Origin: Halomonas saccharevitans
GTDB lineage: Bacteria > Pseudomonadota > Gammaproteobacteria > Pseudomonadales > Halomonadaceae
Reading direction: 5' to 3'
Assembly: GCF_900116405.1 (NCBI RefSeq)
Contig: NZ_FPAQ01000022.1
Span: 1-64,000, forward strand
DNA: 64,000 bases
Shown: piece by piece, positions 37,430 to 45,721 of the stretch
Position numbering within the stretch: position 1 is the stretch's first letter
How the letters are laid out: each line of letters opens with the position of its first letter
The notes under the pieces: model-generated
The model's database searches: none
Told to the model about the DNA's origin: nothing
What the model saw: the letters and a program-made list of their open reading frames with translations, nothing else
Made by a program: the position numbers and the translations under genes

Positions 37430-38321
37430 TAGAATAACCCAATATACTTGAAGACGGCGACGGACTAGTCGAATAAAGTTTTACGCCTTTATTTTCAAAA
37501 TCTTCCTTAATCAAAACCAACATATCCTGCATACTAACACCACCAGAAGAGCGACTAGTTTTATGCTGCTGATGCTCTGTACACTCATCTTTTTTCGGGG
37601 GGGCTTGATTATCAAATGAAGCTATTGCCTCAATCAGATCACTGCCATAAAAATGGGGGCCACCAAAATCTAAGCCATGTATGACAATTTCTTCAAATCC
37701 CATGTGGAAAGCTAGAAAAATCAGACCAACAGCACTACTATAAGCCTGAGGCAGAACTCCATTATCCCTCGTCATATTATCTACACAATACCTCAGGCAT
37801 TTTTCACTCAAAACCCTGTAGTGCTTATCCTTTACATACACTGCTTTTTTTGAATAAAGCCCAGATATCAACCTGAGGTCATTCTTCATCTCAGACAAGT
37901 TCTTAAATACCACTAATGAGTTATCAAAAACTCTATGCCGGCACAGGCCGTAGTACAGGAGAACCATATTCTCCGCGAAAAACTCATTTTTCCCTGATGC
38001 ATTTTCTACAAAATGAAGATCAGGATGGTTACACTTAAGATAAGAAAAATTGAACCCTATAACAAAATCATTATCAAGATCTATCGTTGAGTATGAGTAA
38101 TTTAGACTCCACCCAGACCCCAAGATGTGGCACCGTCGCGGTAGGTCTTTATTTTTATAAGACAGAACATCCAACTCTTGCATTCCTTTAAAACGCAAAA
38201 AAAGACATCTAATGCTTTGCAAGCCTGACTCTAAATAAAGGACAAAAAACACAACCGCACGTTGAAAGAAACCAGGGGATCGATACAAAAAGCCCTTCAG
38301 ACGCTCTTTAGCACTCATCAA
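37404..38321 (-). CDS. GT42-like sialyl/nonulosonyl-transferase candidate (possible pseudaminyltransferase)
   Basis: A 305-residue AT-rich gene overlapping pseI upstream and wzy downstream. After an N-terminal hydrophobic stretch (about 20-40) the core reads CHILGSGWSLNYS (64-76), DNDFVIGFNFSY (83-94), SSAVGLIFLAFHMGFEEIVI (195-214) then HGLDFGG (215-221), a loop with H249/H253, and GVKLYSTSPSPSS (279-291). The same order of elements (nucleotide loop with G-x-SL, FRCN-type strand, SGVYM..A.ALGY.EIYL.GIDF, catalytic histidine, KLY..SP.S) occurs in the Campylobacter Cst sialyltransferases. With a complete CMP-Pse pathway beside it, a pseudaminyltransferase is the best guess. I have only motif-level resemblance. 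Confidence 0.6.
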   Translation of the reverse strand: MMSAKERLKGFLYRSPGFFQRAVVFFVLYLESGLQSIRCLFLRFKGMQELDVLSYKNKDLPRRCHILGSGWSLNYSYSTIDLDNDFVIGFNFSYLKCNHPDLHFVENASGKNEFFAENMVLLYYGLCRHRVFDNSLVVFKNLSEMKNDLRLISGLYSKKAVYVKDKHYRVLSEKCLRYCVDNMTRDNGVLPQAYSSAVGLIFLAFHMGFEEIVIHGLDFGGPHFYGSDLIEAIASFDNQAPPKKDECTEHQQHKTSRSSGGVSMQDMLVLIKEDFENKGVKLYSTSPSPSSSILGYSNEFEFFSH

Positions 38322-39360
38322 TATCTTCTCGCTTTACTACAGAATGCTTAATAACATTATTTTTCACCTTTTTACCAATAATCTTTTCGAGAAACTTAGG
38401 AGGCATACCATAACCAGGCCTAACACTTCGAACAGAATCATGATTTATCACATCACCAACATTTAAATCTTCAACAAAATACAGGGAGCGTCGAAACTTC
38501 ACATTCCCCTGCTCACTGGATTTCCTGCCGTAATCCACCTTGCCTAATGCCTGCCACGCCGTCTTGGCGTCGCGGCACAGTGCGGCCAGTTCGGCAGGTT
38601 CCAAGGAGAAACTGTCGTCGGGGCCGCCGCCGTTGCGGTCGAGTGTGAAGTGCTTCTCGATCAGGCTGGCCCCCAGCGCGACACTGGTGATCGCGGTGGT
38701 GTTGTCGATAGTGTGATCGGAGAGTCCCGTCACCAGCCCGAACCGCTCGATCATATCGGGGATGGTGCGCAGGTTGTAGTCTTCCGGCGGGGCGGGATAA
38801 CCACTGACGCAGTGCAGAATCGCCAGCTGCTCACAGCCAGCGCCGCGGGCGGCGTCGATGGCTTCCTGAATCTCCTCGGCGTCGGCCATGCCGGTGGAGA
38901 TGATCATCGGCTTGCCAGTGCGGGCGACGTACTCGATCAATGGCAAGTCGACGGCCTCGAAGGAGGCGATCTTGTAGGCCGGGGCGTTCAGGTCTTCGAG
39001 CAGGTCGACGGCGGTGGTGTCGAACGGCGAGCTGAAGATGGTGATGCCGAGCTTACGGGCATGCTCGAAGAGCGCCTGATGCCACTCCCAAGGCGTGTGC
39101 GCCCACTCGTACAGTTCGTAGAGAGTTCGTCCTTTCCATAGCCCGTTGGTGATCTGAAAATCCGGCAAATCGCTGTTCAGGGTGATGGTATCAGGCCGAT
39201 AGGTTTGCAGCTTGATGGCATCGGCACCGGCGCGCTTGGCTTCCTCGATGATCTTGAGCGCGGTTTCAAGCTGGCCGTTATGGTTAGCGGAGAGCTCGGC
39301 GATGATGTAAGGGGGTTGATCGGGGCCGATCACGCGGCCGTCGATGTTAATCTTCTTCAT
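38308..39360 (-). CDS. pseI: Pseudaminic acid synthase PseI (NeuB family)
   Basis: Condenses 6-deoxy-AltdiNAc-type sugar with phosphoenolpyruvate to give pseudaminic acid. The 350-residue protein starts MKKINIDGRVIG, has the NeuB TIM barrel with AELSANHNGQLETALKII, AIKLQTYRPDTIT, SSPFDTTAVDLLE, KIASFE, STGMA, GLSDHT and EKHFT, then a C-terminal SAF/antifreeze-like domain (about 290-350). The barrel part is GC-rich while the last about 70 codons are strongly AT-rich, so the gene is mosaic, with the switch near 38530 at the domain border. It overlaps the formyltransferase gene by 14 bases. Confidence 0.92.
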   Translation of the reverse strand: MKKINIDGRVIGPDQPPYIIAELSANHNGQLETALKIIEEAKRAGADAIKLQTYRPDTITLNSDLPDFQITNGLWKGRTLYELYEWAHTPWEWHQALFEHARKLGITIFSSPFDTTAVDLLEDLNAPAYKIASFEAVDLPLIEYVARTGKPMIISTGMADAEEIQEAIDAARGAGCEQLAILHCVSGYPAPPEDYNLRTIPDMIERFGLVTGLSDHTIDNTTAITSVALGASLIEKHFTLDRNGGGPDDSFSLEPAELAALCRDAKTAWQALGKVDYGRKSSEQGNVKFRRSLYFVEDLNVGDVINHDSVRSVRPGYGMPPKFLEKIIGKKVKNNVIKHSVVKREDIDEC

Positions 39361-40006
39361 GGGATGACACCTTCTTGAGTTCGATGGTATAGGCATGCCT
39401 GTGCAGGCGAAAGAATGCCGGATAGCGCTGCGGATCCATGACGCGAATCGTTGGGAAAAGGTCACGCAGGGTCAAGGAGGGGTCGATCTCGCTATCCGCC
39501 GGCGTCCGCTTTCGATAGTACGTCGGGGTGAGATGCTCGGGCTGCGGCACCGGCTCGGCCCCCGCTAAAATCAGCGTCAGTGCCTCGTCCATCAGCGCCA
39601 GTTCCGTGTCGAACAGCAGGCGATGGATCTCGTCATGCAGGGCGTGGGTCGGTACCGGGAAGGTCCGCTTGGCCCAGATGGCCCCGGTGTCTACGCCATC
39701 CTCGGCCTCGAGCAGGCTGACCGTGATGGCCTCGGCGCCCTCGAGCAGGGCCCAGACATGCGGGCTCCAACCGCGGCCATACGGCAGGTCGCTGGCATGC
39801 AAGACCAAGGTGTGCCGATAGCGCGCCCGGGTGGCAGCATCGATGAGCTGGCTGCAGGAGATCAGGAATAACACCTCCCCGCCGGGGAGTTGGTCTTTGT
39901 CGCGACACAGGACGATGTCGTGTGAGTCTTGGTGCTGCGCCTGCCAACGCACCAACCAAGCGTTGACGGGATGCTCAGCGCTGGTGCACAGAAGCGTGAT
40001 CTGCAT
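39347..40006 (-). CDS. Formyltransferase-family protein in the PseH position of the pse operon
   Basis: A 219-residue protein of the methionyl-tRNA/ArnA formyltransferase fold, predicted to put a formyl group from 10-formyl-THF on the 4-amino group of the UDP-sugar made by PseC, which becomes N7 of pseudaminic acid. The core reads LVLHASDLPYGRGWSPHVWA and DGVDTGAI. H70 and D106 keep the exact 36-residue spacing of the ArnA pair H104/D140, but the asparagine two residues before the histidine is valine (V68). There is no PseH acetyltransferase gene in the array. Which amine is used is inferred from pathway order. Confidence 0.8.
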   Translation of the reverse strand: MQITLLCTSAEHPVNAWLVRWQAQHQDSHDIVLCRDKDQLPGGEVLFLISCSQLIDAATRARYRHTLVLHASDLPYGRGWSPHVWALLEGAEAITVSLLEAEDGVDTGAIWAKRTFPVPTHALHDEIHRLLFDTELALMDEALTLILAGAEPVPQPEHLTPTYYRKRTPADSEIDPSLTLRDLFPTIRVMDPQRYPAFFRLHRHAYTIELKKVSSHEED

Positions 40007-40009
40007 CGG

Positions 40010-41155
40010 TCATCCGTCCCTCAGTAAATGTTCAACGAGCGCCTGCGCGCCCTGCCCTTCCGTGAGGCCGGCAGCGTGGTGCGTCATGGCATCTAGGCGT
40101 GCCGGGGCGGCGGTGATCTCCGCCATGACACGCTGCAGCCGGTCCGCCCAGATTGAGGTGGCGGTGGTGCCGACATGAATCGCCGCCTGAGCCTCGTCCA
40201 GATGGCGGGCGATCTCAACCTGATTCTCGGCCAAGGCCACCATCACAGTCGGCAGCCCCAGGCAGCAGCGCTCCCAGGAGGTGCTGCCGGCGGCACCGAT
40301 GCCCAGGTCGGCCTCGGCCATGCGCCGCGCCATGTCGTCGACGTTGACCACGACCTCGGTGGGCCATGCCATCCACCGGGCCTGGGCTCGAACATCGTCT
40401 AGCCAAGGGGCGGTGGCGCCCATCACCACGGTGATCTGCAGGTCATCGGGTAAGGGACACTGGCTCACCACCTCGAGCACTCGGCCGGTGACGTTATCCT
40501 GGTCGACGCCGCCCAGGGTGATCAGCAGGCGCTCCAGGCGCGGCTGGCCCTGGCGACGCGCCAGGCTGGCTTCCCGCCAGTCGGCGAACTCGGGACGCAG
40601 CAGCGCGTAGGTGGGCCCCACCAGCACACGGCACCCTTCGGGCACCAAGTCGGCGTAGTCCACCGCCCGGCGGCCGAGGTTCTGGTCGAGCAGCAGGTCG
40701 GCGCGGTGCGCCCGGTCGGCCAGGTCGTCGATCACCAGCACTCGGCAACCTCCCGGCGTGACGATGTCTTCCCAGCGCTCGTCCAGCGCATAGTGGTCCA
40801 CCACCAGCCAGTCCGGCTGCAGCGCCGCCAGGACGTGGCGGCTCTGCTCGGCATCGACGGCCCACGCCACCCCGAGCCAATCGGCATGCGCGGGGACATC
40901 CTCCGTGACCGCCGGCGAGGCGCCCTCCCCGTCGGGCTCATCGGGCAGAGACAGGCGGTGCACCCGATGGCCATGGGCGGAGATCCGCTCGATGAGATGG
41001 CCGTCATGAACGCGGCAGAGGAAATGGCAGTCGGCGCCTTGGGCGGCCAGGGCATCCGCCAGCGTCAAACAGCGCATCACATGGCCGCTGCCGATCAATC
41101 GCGAGGCATCGGCGCGAAAGGCGATGACTGGGGCGGCCGCATAGAGCTCGTTCAT
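40010..41155 (-). CDS. pseG: UDP-2,4-diacetamido-altrose-type hydrolase PseG
   Basis: Removes UDP from the acylated dideoxy sugar nucleotide before PseI acts. The 381-residue GT-B fold protein starts MNELYAAAPVIAFRADAS and has RLIGSGHVMRCLTLADAL, VVDHYALDERWE, LVIDDLADR, LLITLGGVDQDN and GIGAAGSTSWERCCLGLP, all typical of PseG. The ATG at 41155 overlaps the pseF stop by four bases; the frame is open a little upstream. Confidence 0.93.
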   Translation of the reverse strand: MNELYAAAPVIAFRADASRLIGSGHVMRCLTLADALAAQGADCHFLCRVHDGHLIERISAHGHRVHRLSLPDEPDGEGASPAVTEDVPAHADWLGVAWAVDAEQSRHVLAALQPDWLVVDHYALDERWEDIVTPGGCRVLVIDDLADRAHRADLLLDQNLGRRAVDYADLVPEGCRVLVGPTYALLRPEFADWREASLARRQGQPRLERLLITLGGVDQDNVTGRVLEVVSQCPLPDDLQITVVMGATAPWLDDVRAQARWMAWPTEVVVNVDDMARRMAEADLGIGAAGSTSWERCCLGLPTVMVALAENQVEIARHLDEAQAAIHVGTTATSIWADRLQRVMAEITAAPARLDAMTHHAAGLTEGQGAQALVEHLLRDG

Positions 41156-41874
41156 GCGTCTTCCGCCTGCAGGGAACGGAACAGCCACTCGGCGCGCTGC
41201 CAGTCTTCCGGGGTGTCGATATCCTGCACGCGATGGCGCGGCAGCATGGCCGGTGCGGCGCCTGGGCCCATCAGTGGGAGTGCCTGACGCCAGGCCTCGG
41301 CCCTGCCCCAGTAGAATTGGCCGGCGTCGTGAAAGGCCTCTTCGAGGTCCTGAGAACGGGTCTGGGCATGCTCGGGCTGGAACATCGCCACCCGACCCTC
41401 CGCCGTCAGCCGCAGCGCGCGCTGAATGGGAAAAGCGTAGCTGGTGACGCTGAAGACGTAGTCGGCGCCCTCGGCCTCTAGGATCGCCAGTCCGCGGCGC
41501 AGATCGTCGGCCTGCACGAAGGGCGCGGTGGCGTAGACGCAGCAGACCTGACGGGGTGTGTCGCCATGGGCCTCGAGCCAGTCGAGAGCATGGGCGATCA
41601 CCGGCACGGTGCCAGTATGGTCGTCAGCCAGCGCCTCGGGGCGGCGAAACGGCACTTCGGCGCCCCACTCACGGGCGACATCGGCGATGGCGTCATCGTC
41701 GGTGGAGACGATCACCCGATCGAAACAGCCGCTGGCCAGAGCGGCCTCGATCGACCAGGCGATCATCGGCTTGCCGCAGAACGGTTTGACGTTCTTGCGC
41801 GGGATACGTTTGCTGCCGCCGCGGGCGGGAATCACTGCGACGCGATCGGCCGCCTTGGGCGAAATATCGCTCAT
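41152..41874 (-). CDS. pseF: CMP-pseudaminic acid synthetase PseF
   Basis: Cytidylyltransferase that activates pseudaminic acid with CTP. The 240-residue protein has the nucleotide motif AVIPARGGSKRIPRKN, GKPMIAWSIEAAL, STDDDAIADVA and FRRPEALADDHTGT, the acylneuraminate cytidylyltransferase pattern. Overlaps pseC and pseG by four bases each, so translation is coupled through the pathway. Confidence 0.93.
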   Translation of the reverse strand: MSDISPKAADRVAVIPARGGSKRIPRKNVKPFCGKPMIAWSIEAALASGCFDRVIVSTDDDAIADVAREWGAEVPFRRPEALADDHTGTVPVIAHALDWLEAHGDTPRQVCCVYATAPFVQADDLRRGLAILEAEGADYVFSVTSYAFPIQRALRLTAEGRVAMFQPEHAQTRSQDLEEAFHDAGQFYWGRAEAWRQALPLMGPGAAPAMLPRHRVQDIDTPEDWQRAEWLFRSLQAEDA

Positions 41875-43034
41875 GCGCCCTCCAGGGCCCGGGTCAGGGC
41901 AGCTACGACGTCGTCCTGCTGGGCCTCGGTCATGGTCGGATACAACGGCAGGCTGATCGCCTCGGCGTAGTAGCGCTCAGCCTCGTGGAAGTCGCCTGGC
42001 CGGAAGCCCAGCTGCTGATAGTAGGGCTGGGTGTGCACCGGAATATAGTGCAGATTAACTCCGATGCCCTGATCGCGCAGGGCCTCGAACACCTGACGAT
42101 GCGTCGCGTCGAGCTCATCGCGCTTGAGACGGATCACATAGAGATGGCGCCCGGAGACACTGTCCGGATGCTGCCAAGGCGTGGTCACCAGCAGGTTCGC
42201 CATCAGTGCATCATAGCGCTCGGCCAGGGCGTTGCGACGCGCTACATAGCCATCAAGGCGCTCGAGCTGGGTAACGCCCAGCGCGGCCTGCAGCTCGGTC
42301 ATGCGATAGTTGAAGCCCAGGGCGACCTGCTGGTAGTACCAGGGGCCGTCGCCCTCGTGGGTCATCAGCGCGGGATCGCGAGTCACGCCGTGACTACGCA
42401 GCATGGCCATCGCCTCGGCCAGTTGGTCATCGTTGGTCAGCGCCATTCCGCCCTCGGCGGTGGTGATGATCTTCACCGGGTGGAAGCTGAACACCGTGAT
42501 ATCGCTATATCGGCCACTGCCGATGTACTCGCCCTGGTACTGGCCGCCAATGGCGTGGGAGGCGTCTTCGATGATCCGGAAGCCGTAACGCTCTCCAAGG
42601 GCTTGGATCGCCTGCATGTCGCAGGGCTGGCCGCACAGGTGCACCGCCACCACCACCTTGGGCAACCGACCGGCCCGTTCGGCCTGCTCGAGCTTGGCCT
42701 CCAAGGCCCGGGGGCAGAGGTTGTAGGTACACGGGTCGATGTCCACGAAGTCGACCTTGGCGCCACAGTACAGCCCGCAATTGGCGGAGGCAACGAAGGT
42801 GATCGGCGAGGTCCACAGCCAGTCGCCCTCCCCCAGGCCCAGCGCTAGACAGGCGACATGCAGCGCCGAGGTGGCACTATTGACCGCCAGGGCATGCCGG
42901 GCGCCAACCTTGTCGGCCACGGCCTGCTCGAACCGCGGTACCATCGGGCCCTGGGTCAGGAAATCAGACTTCAGCACCGCCAGTACGGCGTCGATATCGG
43001 CCTGTTGGATGTCCTGGCGTCCGTAAGGGATCAT
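41871..43034 (-). CDS. pseC: UDP-4-amino-4,6-dideoxy-AltNAc transaminase PseC
   Basis: PLP-dependent aminotransferase of the DegT/DnrJ/EryC1 family that aminates the 4-keto sugar made by PseB. The 387-residue protein starts MIPYGRQDIQQADIDAV and contains HLCGQPCDM, EDASHAIGG, the PLP lysine in FSFHPVKIITTAEGG and the C-terminal QGIGVNLHYIPVH loop. Its ATG overlaps the pseB stop (TGATG). Confidence 0.94.
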   Translation of the reverse strand: MIPYGRQDIQQADIDAVLAVLKSDFLTQGPMVPRFEQAVADKVGARHALAVNSATSALHVACLALGLGEGDWLWTSPITFVASANCGLYCGAKVDFVDIDPCTYNLCPRALEAKLEQAERAGRLPKVVVAVHLCGQPCDMQAIQALGERYGFRIIEDASHAIGGQYQGEYIGSGRYSDITVFSFHPVKIITTAEGGMALTNDDQLAEAMAMLRSHGVTRDPALMTHEGDGPWYYQQVALGFNYRMTELQAALGVTQLERLDGYVARRNALAERYDALMANLLVTTPWQHPDSVSGRHLYVIRLKRDELDATHRQVFEALRDQGIGVNLHYIPVHTQPYYQQLGFRPGDFHEAERYYAEAISLPLYPTMTEAQQDDVVAALTRALEGA

Positions 43035-44032
43035 CAGATGGCTCCGATCTTTTCCCAGTTGGCATCGATCCAGGCCGTGAGCTCACTCTCGCTCATCCAT
43101 TCCTGGTTGGTATCGCTGGAGTAGACAAAGCCCTCAGGCACCTTCTTGCCATCCTTGATGCGATTGGCGTCCTGGTCCCAGCTGTTGATCGCCGGCAGGA
43201 TCTTGAAGTGCTCAGGGTACTCGTAGGTGTAGTAGGCATCCTCTGCGCCGATCATCTGCTCGTGTAGCTTCTCGCCAGGACGAATGCCCACCACCTCCTG
43301 CTCGGCGTCCGGCGCCACAACTTGAGCCAGATCGGTGACCTTCATTGAGGGGATCTTCTTGACGTAGATCTCGCCACCCTCCATGTCCTCGAAGGCGTGC
43401 CACACCAGTTCCACGCCCTGCTCCAGGGAGATCATGAAGCGGGTCATGCGGCCATCGGTGATGGGTAGCACGCCCTTGTCACGGATCGACATGAAGAAAG
43501 GAATTACTGAGCCGCGAGAGCCCATGACGTTGCCGTAGCGCACCACGGAAAAGCGGGTGTCATGGCCGCCGGCATAGGAGTTGCCGGACACGAACAGCTT
43601 GTCGGAGGTTAGCTTGGTCGCCCCGTACAGGTTGATCGGGCTGCTGGCCTTGTCGGTGGAGAGCGCCACCACCTTCTTGACGCCCTTGTCGATGCACGCA
43701 TCAATCAAGTTCATGGCACCTTGGACGTTGGTCTTGACGCACTCGAAGGGGTTGTACTCGGCGGTGGGCACAATCTTGGTGGCCGCCGCATGCACCACAT
43801 AATCGACACCGTCCAGCGCCCGGTAGATGCGATCACGGTCGCGCACGTCACCAATAAAGAAACGCACACGCGGATCACCTTGGAACTTCTTGGCCATCTC
43901 CCACTGCTTCATCTCGTCACGCGAGAAGATGATCACCCGCTTTGGATTATAGCGCTCAAGCAGCATGGGAATAAAAGTATGGCCGAAGGACCCAGTACCG
44001 CCGGTGACGAGAATCGATGCATTATTAAACAT
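43034..44032 (-). CDS. pseB: UDP-GlcNAc 4,6-dehydratase (inverting) PseB
   Basis: First enzyme of the pseudaminic acid pathway, giving UDP-2-acetamido-2,6-dideoxy-arabino-4-hexulose. The 332-residue protein has LVTGGTGSFGHTFIPMLL, IIFSRDEMKQWEMAKKF, AATKIVPTAEYNPFE, STDKASSPINLYGATK and RYGNVMGSRGSVIPFF, the hallmarks of the PseB/FlaA1 group. It begins the pse block just downstream of the AT-rich wzx. Confidence 0.95.
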   Translation of the reverse strand: MFNNASILVTGGTGSFGHTFIPMLLERYNPKRVIIFSRDEMKQWEMAKKFQGDPRVRFFIGDVRDRDRIYRALDGVDYVVHAAATKIVPTAEYNPFECVKTNVQGAMNLIDACIDKGVKKVVALSTDKASSPINLYGATKLTSDKLFVSGNSYAGGHDTRFSVVRYGNVMGSRGSVIPFFMSIRDKGVLPITDGRMTRFMISLEQGVELVWHAFEDMEGGEIYVKKIPSMKVTDLAQVVAPDAEQEVVGIRPGEKLHEQMIGAEDAYYTYEYPEHFKILPAINSWDQDANRIKDGKKVPEGFVYSSDTNQEWMSESELTAWIDANWEKIGAI

Positions 44033-44079
44033 TCATTGCTACCTATCTTCAAAGTAAGAGAGCAGATATTTCACTATCA

Positions 44080-45417
44080 CTAAATATCTGCAATTTCTAG
44101 CGAGACTTTCCCTTCTTGGATCCATGATTGCTTTTTCTTCAGCTTTATGTAAGCCATGCTTTTGTGAACCAACATGATAACAAAAGATCCGCACAGTGCT
44201 AGTGGCACCCCGTAGACGGGGAGGATTCTTGTCATCAACGCTGCGATGGCTACGAAAACAACTAGGGATACCAAGTGGCTAATGATGATACTTCTATCTT
44301 GTGACATGGCATAAAGCCCATAATGGGGCACCATACTTAAGGCGTATAAAACAATAGCAACAAGAAGCACATACAAGAGCCCAACATGCTCCACATAAAC
44401 CTCCTTGCCTATAAAAAACAATACGGGATGGATAAGCAATGCAGCAGAAATGCTCAATAGGAGAGATATGATGAGTGTTTGCCGAATCAAAACCTTCATA
44501 CCACTCTTAAAAGACGTCGCATCCTTTTCCTTGAAAGCTTTTATAAGCCCCGGGTATAAAAAAACAAAAACCCCCGCATCCAAGAAGGCCGTTACCGCAT
44601 TAGCCACACCGGCAAAAAGCACGTATGCAGCTAAAACATCGGCTCCTGAAAGAGCTTCAACCCAATAACGGTCAAGGGTAAACAAACCTCGAATAGCCAG
44701 AGTCGCTACGAGAAATGGCAGTGCCACTTTGACTCCGCGCCTCACCCACTGCCAATCTATTGTTTGCCACAAACAAGCCCGGTCTAGTTTAAAAATCACT
44801 AGCCCACCAACACAACATGCAGTCGCCACACCAACTCCCCATGCCGACAAGGCAAACTCGATAGAACGGACGGAGGGAAACACCCAAAACAGTACTGCAA
44901 CAATAAGCGCCCATAGGCCGGAACGTAAGAAGTGCACCACACTTGCATATAATTGGCGAGACATTGCCACCAACAATCTATTCAATTCTTGTGCCAAGTG
45001 TTCCAGCACCAACAAAATAAAAAACCAAGGCGCCACTGACCAAGGAATAAAGCCAAGGAAGAAAATAAGAGCCAACAGTGGCAAGACAACTATATAAGTT
45101 ACGATAAAAAAAACACTTTGATCCCGCAACAACCTTGCCCACTGATCTGGTTTTTTACCAAGCAACTCCCTTGTGCTATAAGTATAAAAGTCGAACCCCA
45201 AAGCATATGTCGCATATGCAATTGTTACCACTATCAACCCATAAAGCGCGATATCCGCTGGCTCAAGAAAATAAGCTAACAAAAAAAGCAATGCAAACTT
45301 CGCCAACAAGGTGCTACCTCGCAAACCAATATTGACAAATCGTTCAATCGGGAAACTTTTAATACCCACCCCATTCAAAATCAAAACAAAAGCTATCCGG
45401 CCAGATACTTTGTTCAC
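44080..45417 (-). CDS. wzx: Wzx-type polysaccharide flippase, AT-rich
   Basis: Inner-membrane transporter predicted to flip lipid-linked repeat units. The 445-residue protein has about twelve to fourteen hydrophobic segments in the pattern of the MOP/PST family, including GLRGSTLLAKFALLFLLAYF near the N-terminus and TLAIRGLFTLDRYWVEAL in the middle. The start is GTG at 45417 and has no clear ribosome site; an internal GTG about 16 codons later is possible. Its composition is much more AT-rich than pseB and wzz on either side. Confidence 0.85.
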   Translation of the reverse strand: MNKVSGRIAFVLILNGVGIKSFPIERFVNIGLRGSTLLAKFALLFLLAYFLEPADIALYGLIVVTIAYATYALGFDFYTYSTRELLGKKPDQWARLLRDQSVFFIVTYIVVLPLLALIFFLGFIPWSVAPWFFILLVLEHLAQELNRLLVAMSRQLYASVVHFLRSGLWALIVAVLFWVFPSVRSIEFALSAWGVGVATACCVGGLVIFKLDRACLWQTIDWQWVRRGVKVALPFLVATLAIRGLFTLDRYWVEALSGADVLAAYVLFAGVANAVTAFLDAGVFVFLYPGLIKAFKEKDATSFKSGMKVLIRQTLIISLLLSISAALLIHPVLFFIGKEVYVEHVGLLYVLLVAIVLYALSMVPHYGLYAMSQDRSIIISHLVSLVVFVAIAALMTRILPVYGVPLALCGSFVIMLVHKSMAYIKLKKKQSWIQEGKVSLEIADI

Positions 45418-45721
45418 AAGACTAGGTGTTTAGTCCGGCTTGTAATGGTCCATGGTACGAAACATTGTCCGAGGGGGATTCATGGCTCAAGTACTTCATC
45501 AATGTGCCAAGACCACGCACGCCATCCGAGAAGACATACAGCGATCGTTGGCCTCGGTCGCGGAGTTCAAGCAACCCGCCACAATTTTGTGAGCTTTCGC
45601 ATTTCGTCGAGACAGCCACATTTCCATGAAATTGGCCCACATTCCTGCGGGCCAATTCACACAACCTACTGATTTTATTAACCATCACCGATAATGGCGG
45701 TTATCAAACACACATGGCAGC
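45418..45721. other. Gap between wzz and wzx with a hairpin and a doubtful ORF
   Basis: About 300 bases without a convincing gene. A perfect 9-bp inverted repeat AATTGGCCC / GGGCCAATT lies at 45630-45638 and 45649-45657. An 88-codon minus-strand frame (45422-45688) contains RSLYVFSDGVRG, faintly like glycosyltransferase fragments, so this may be the remains of a gene lost when wzx was exchanged. I do not call it a gene. Confidence 0.4.

Noticed and set aside
45422-45688. 88-codon minus-strand frame between wzz and wzx
   Set aside because: No ribosome site and only a faint fragment-like match (YVFSDG); kept as possible debris, not a gene.
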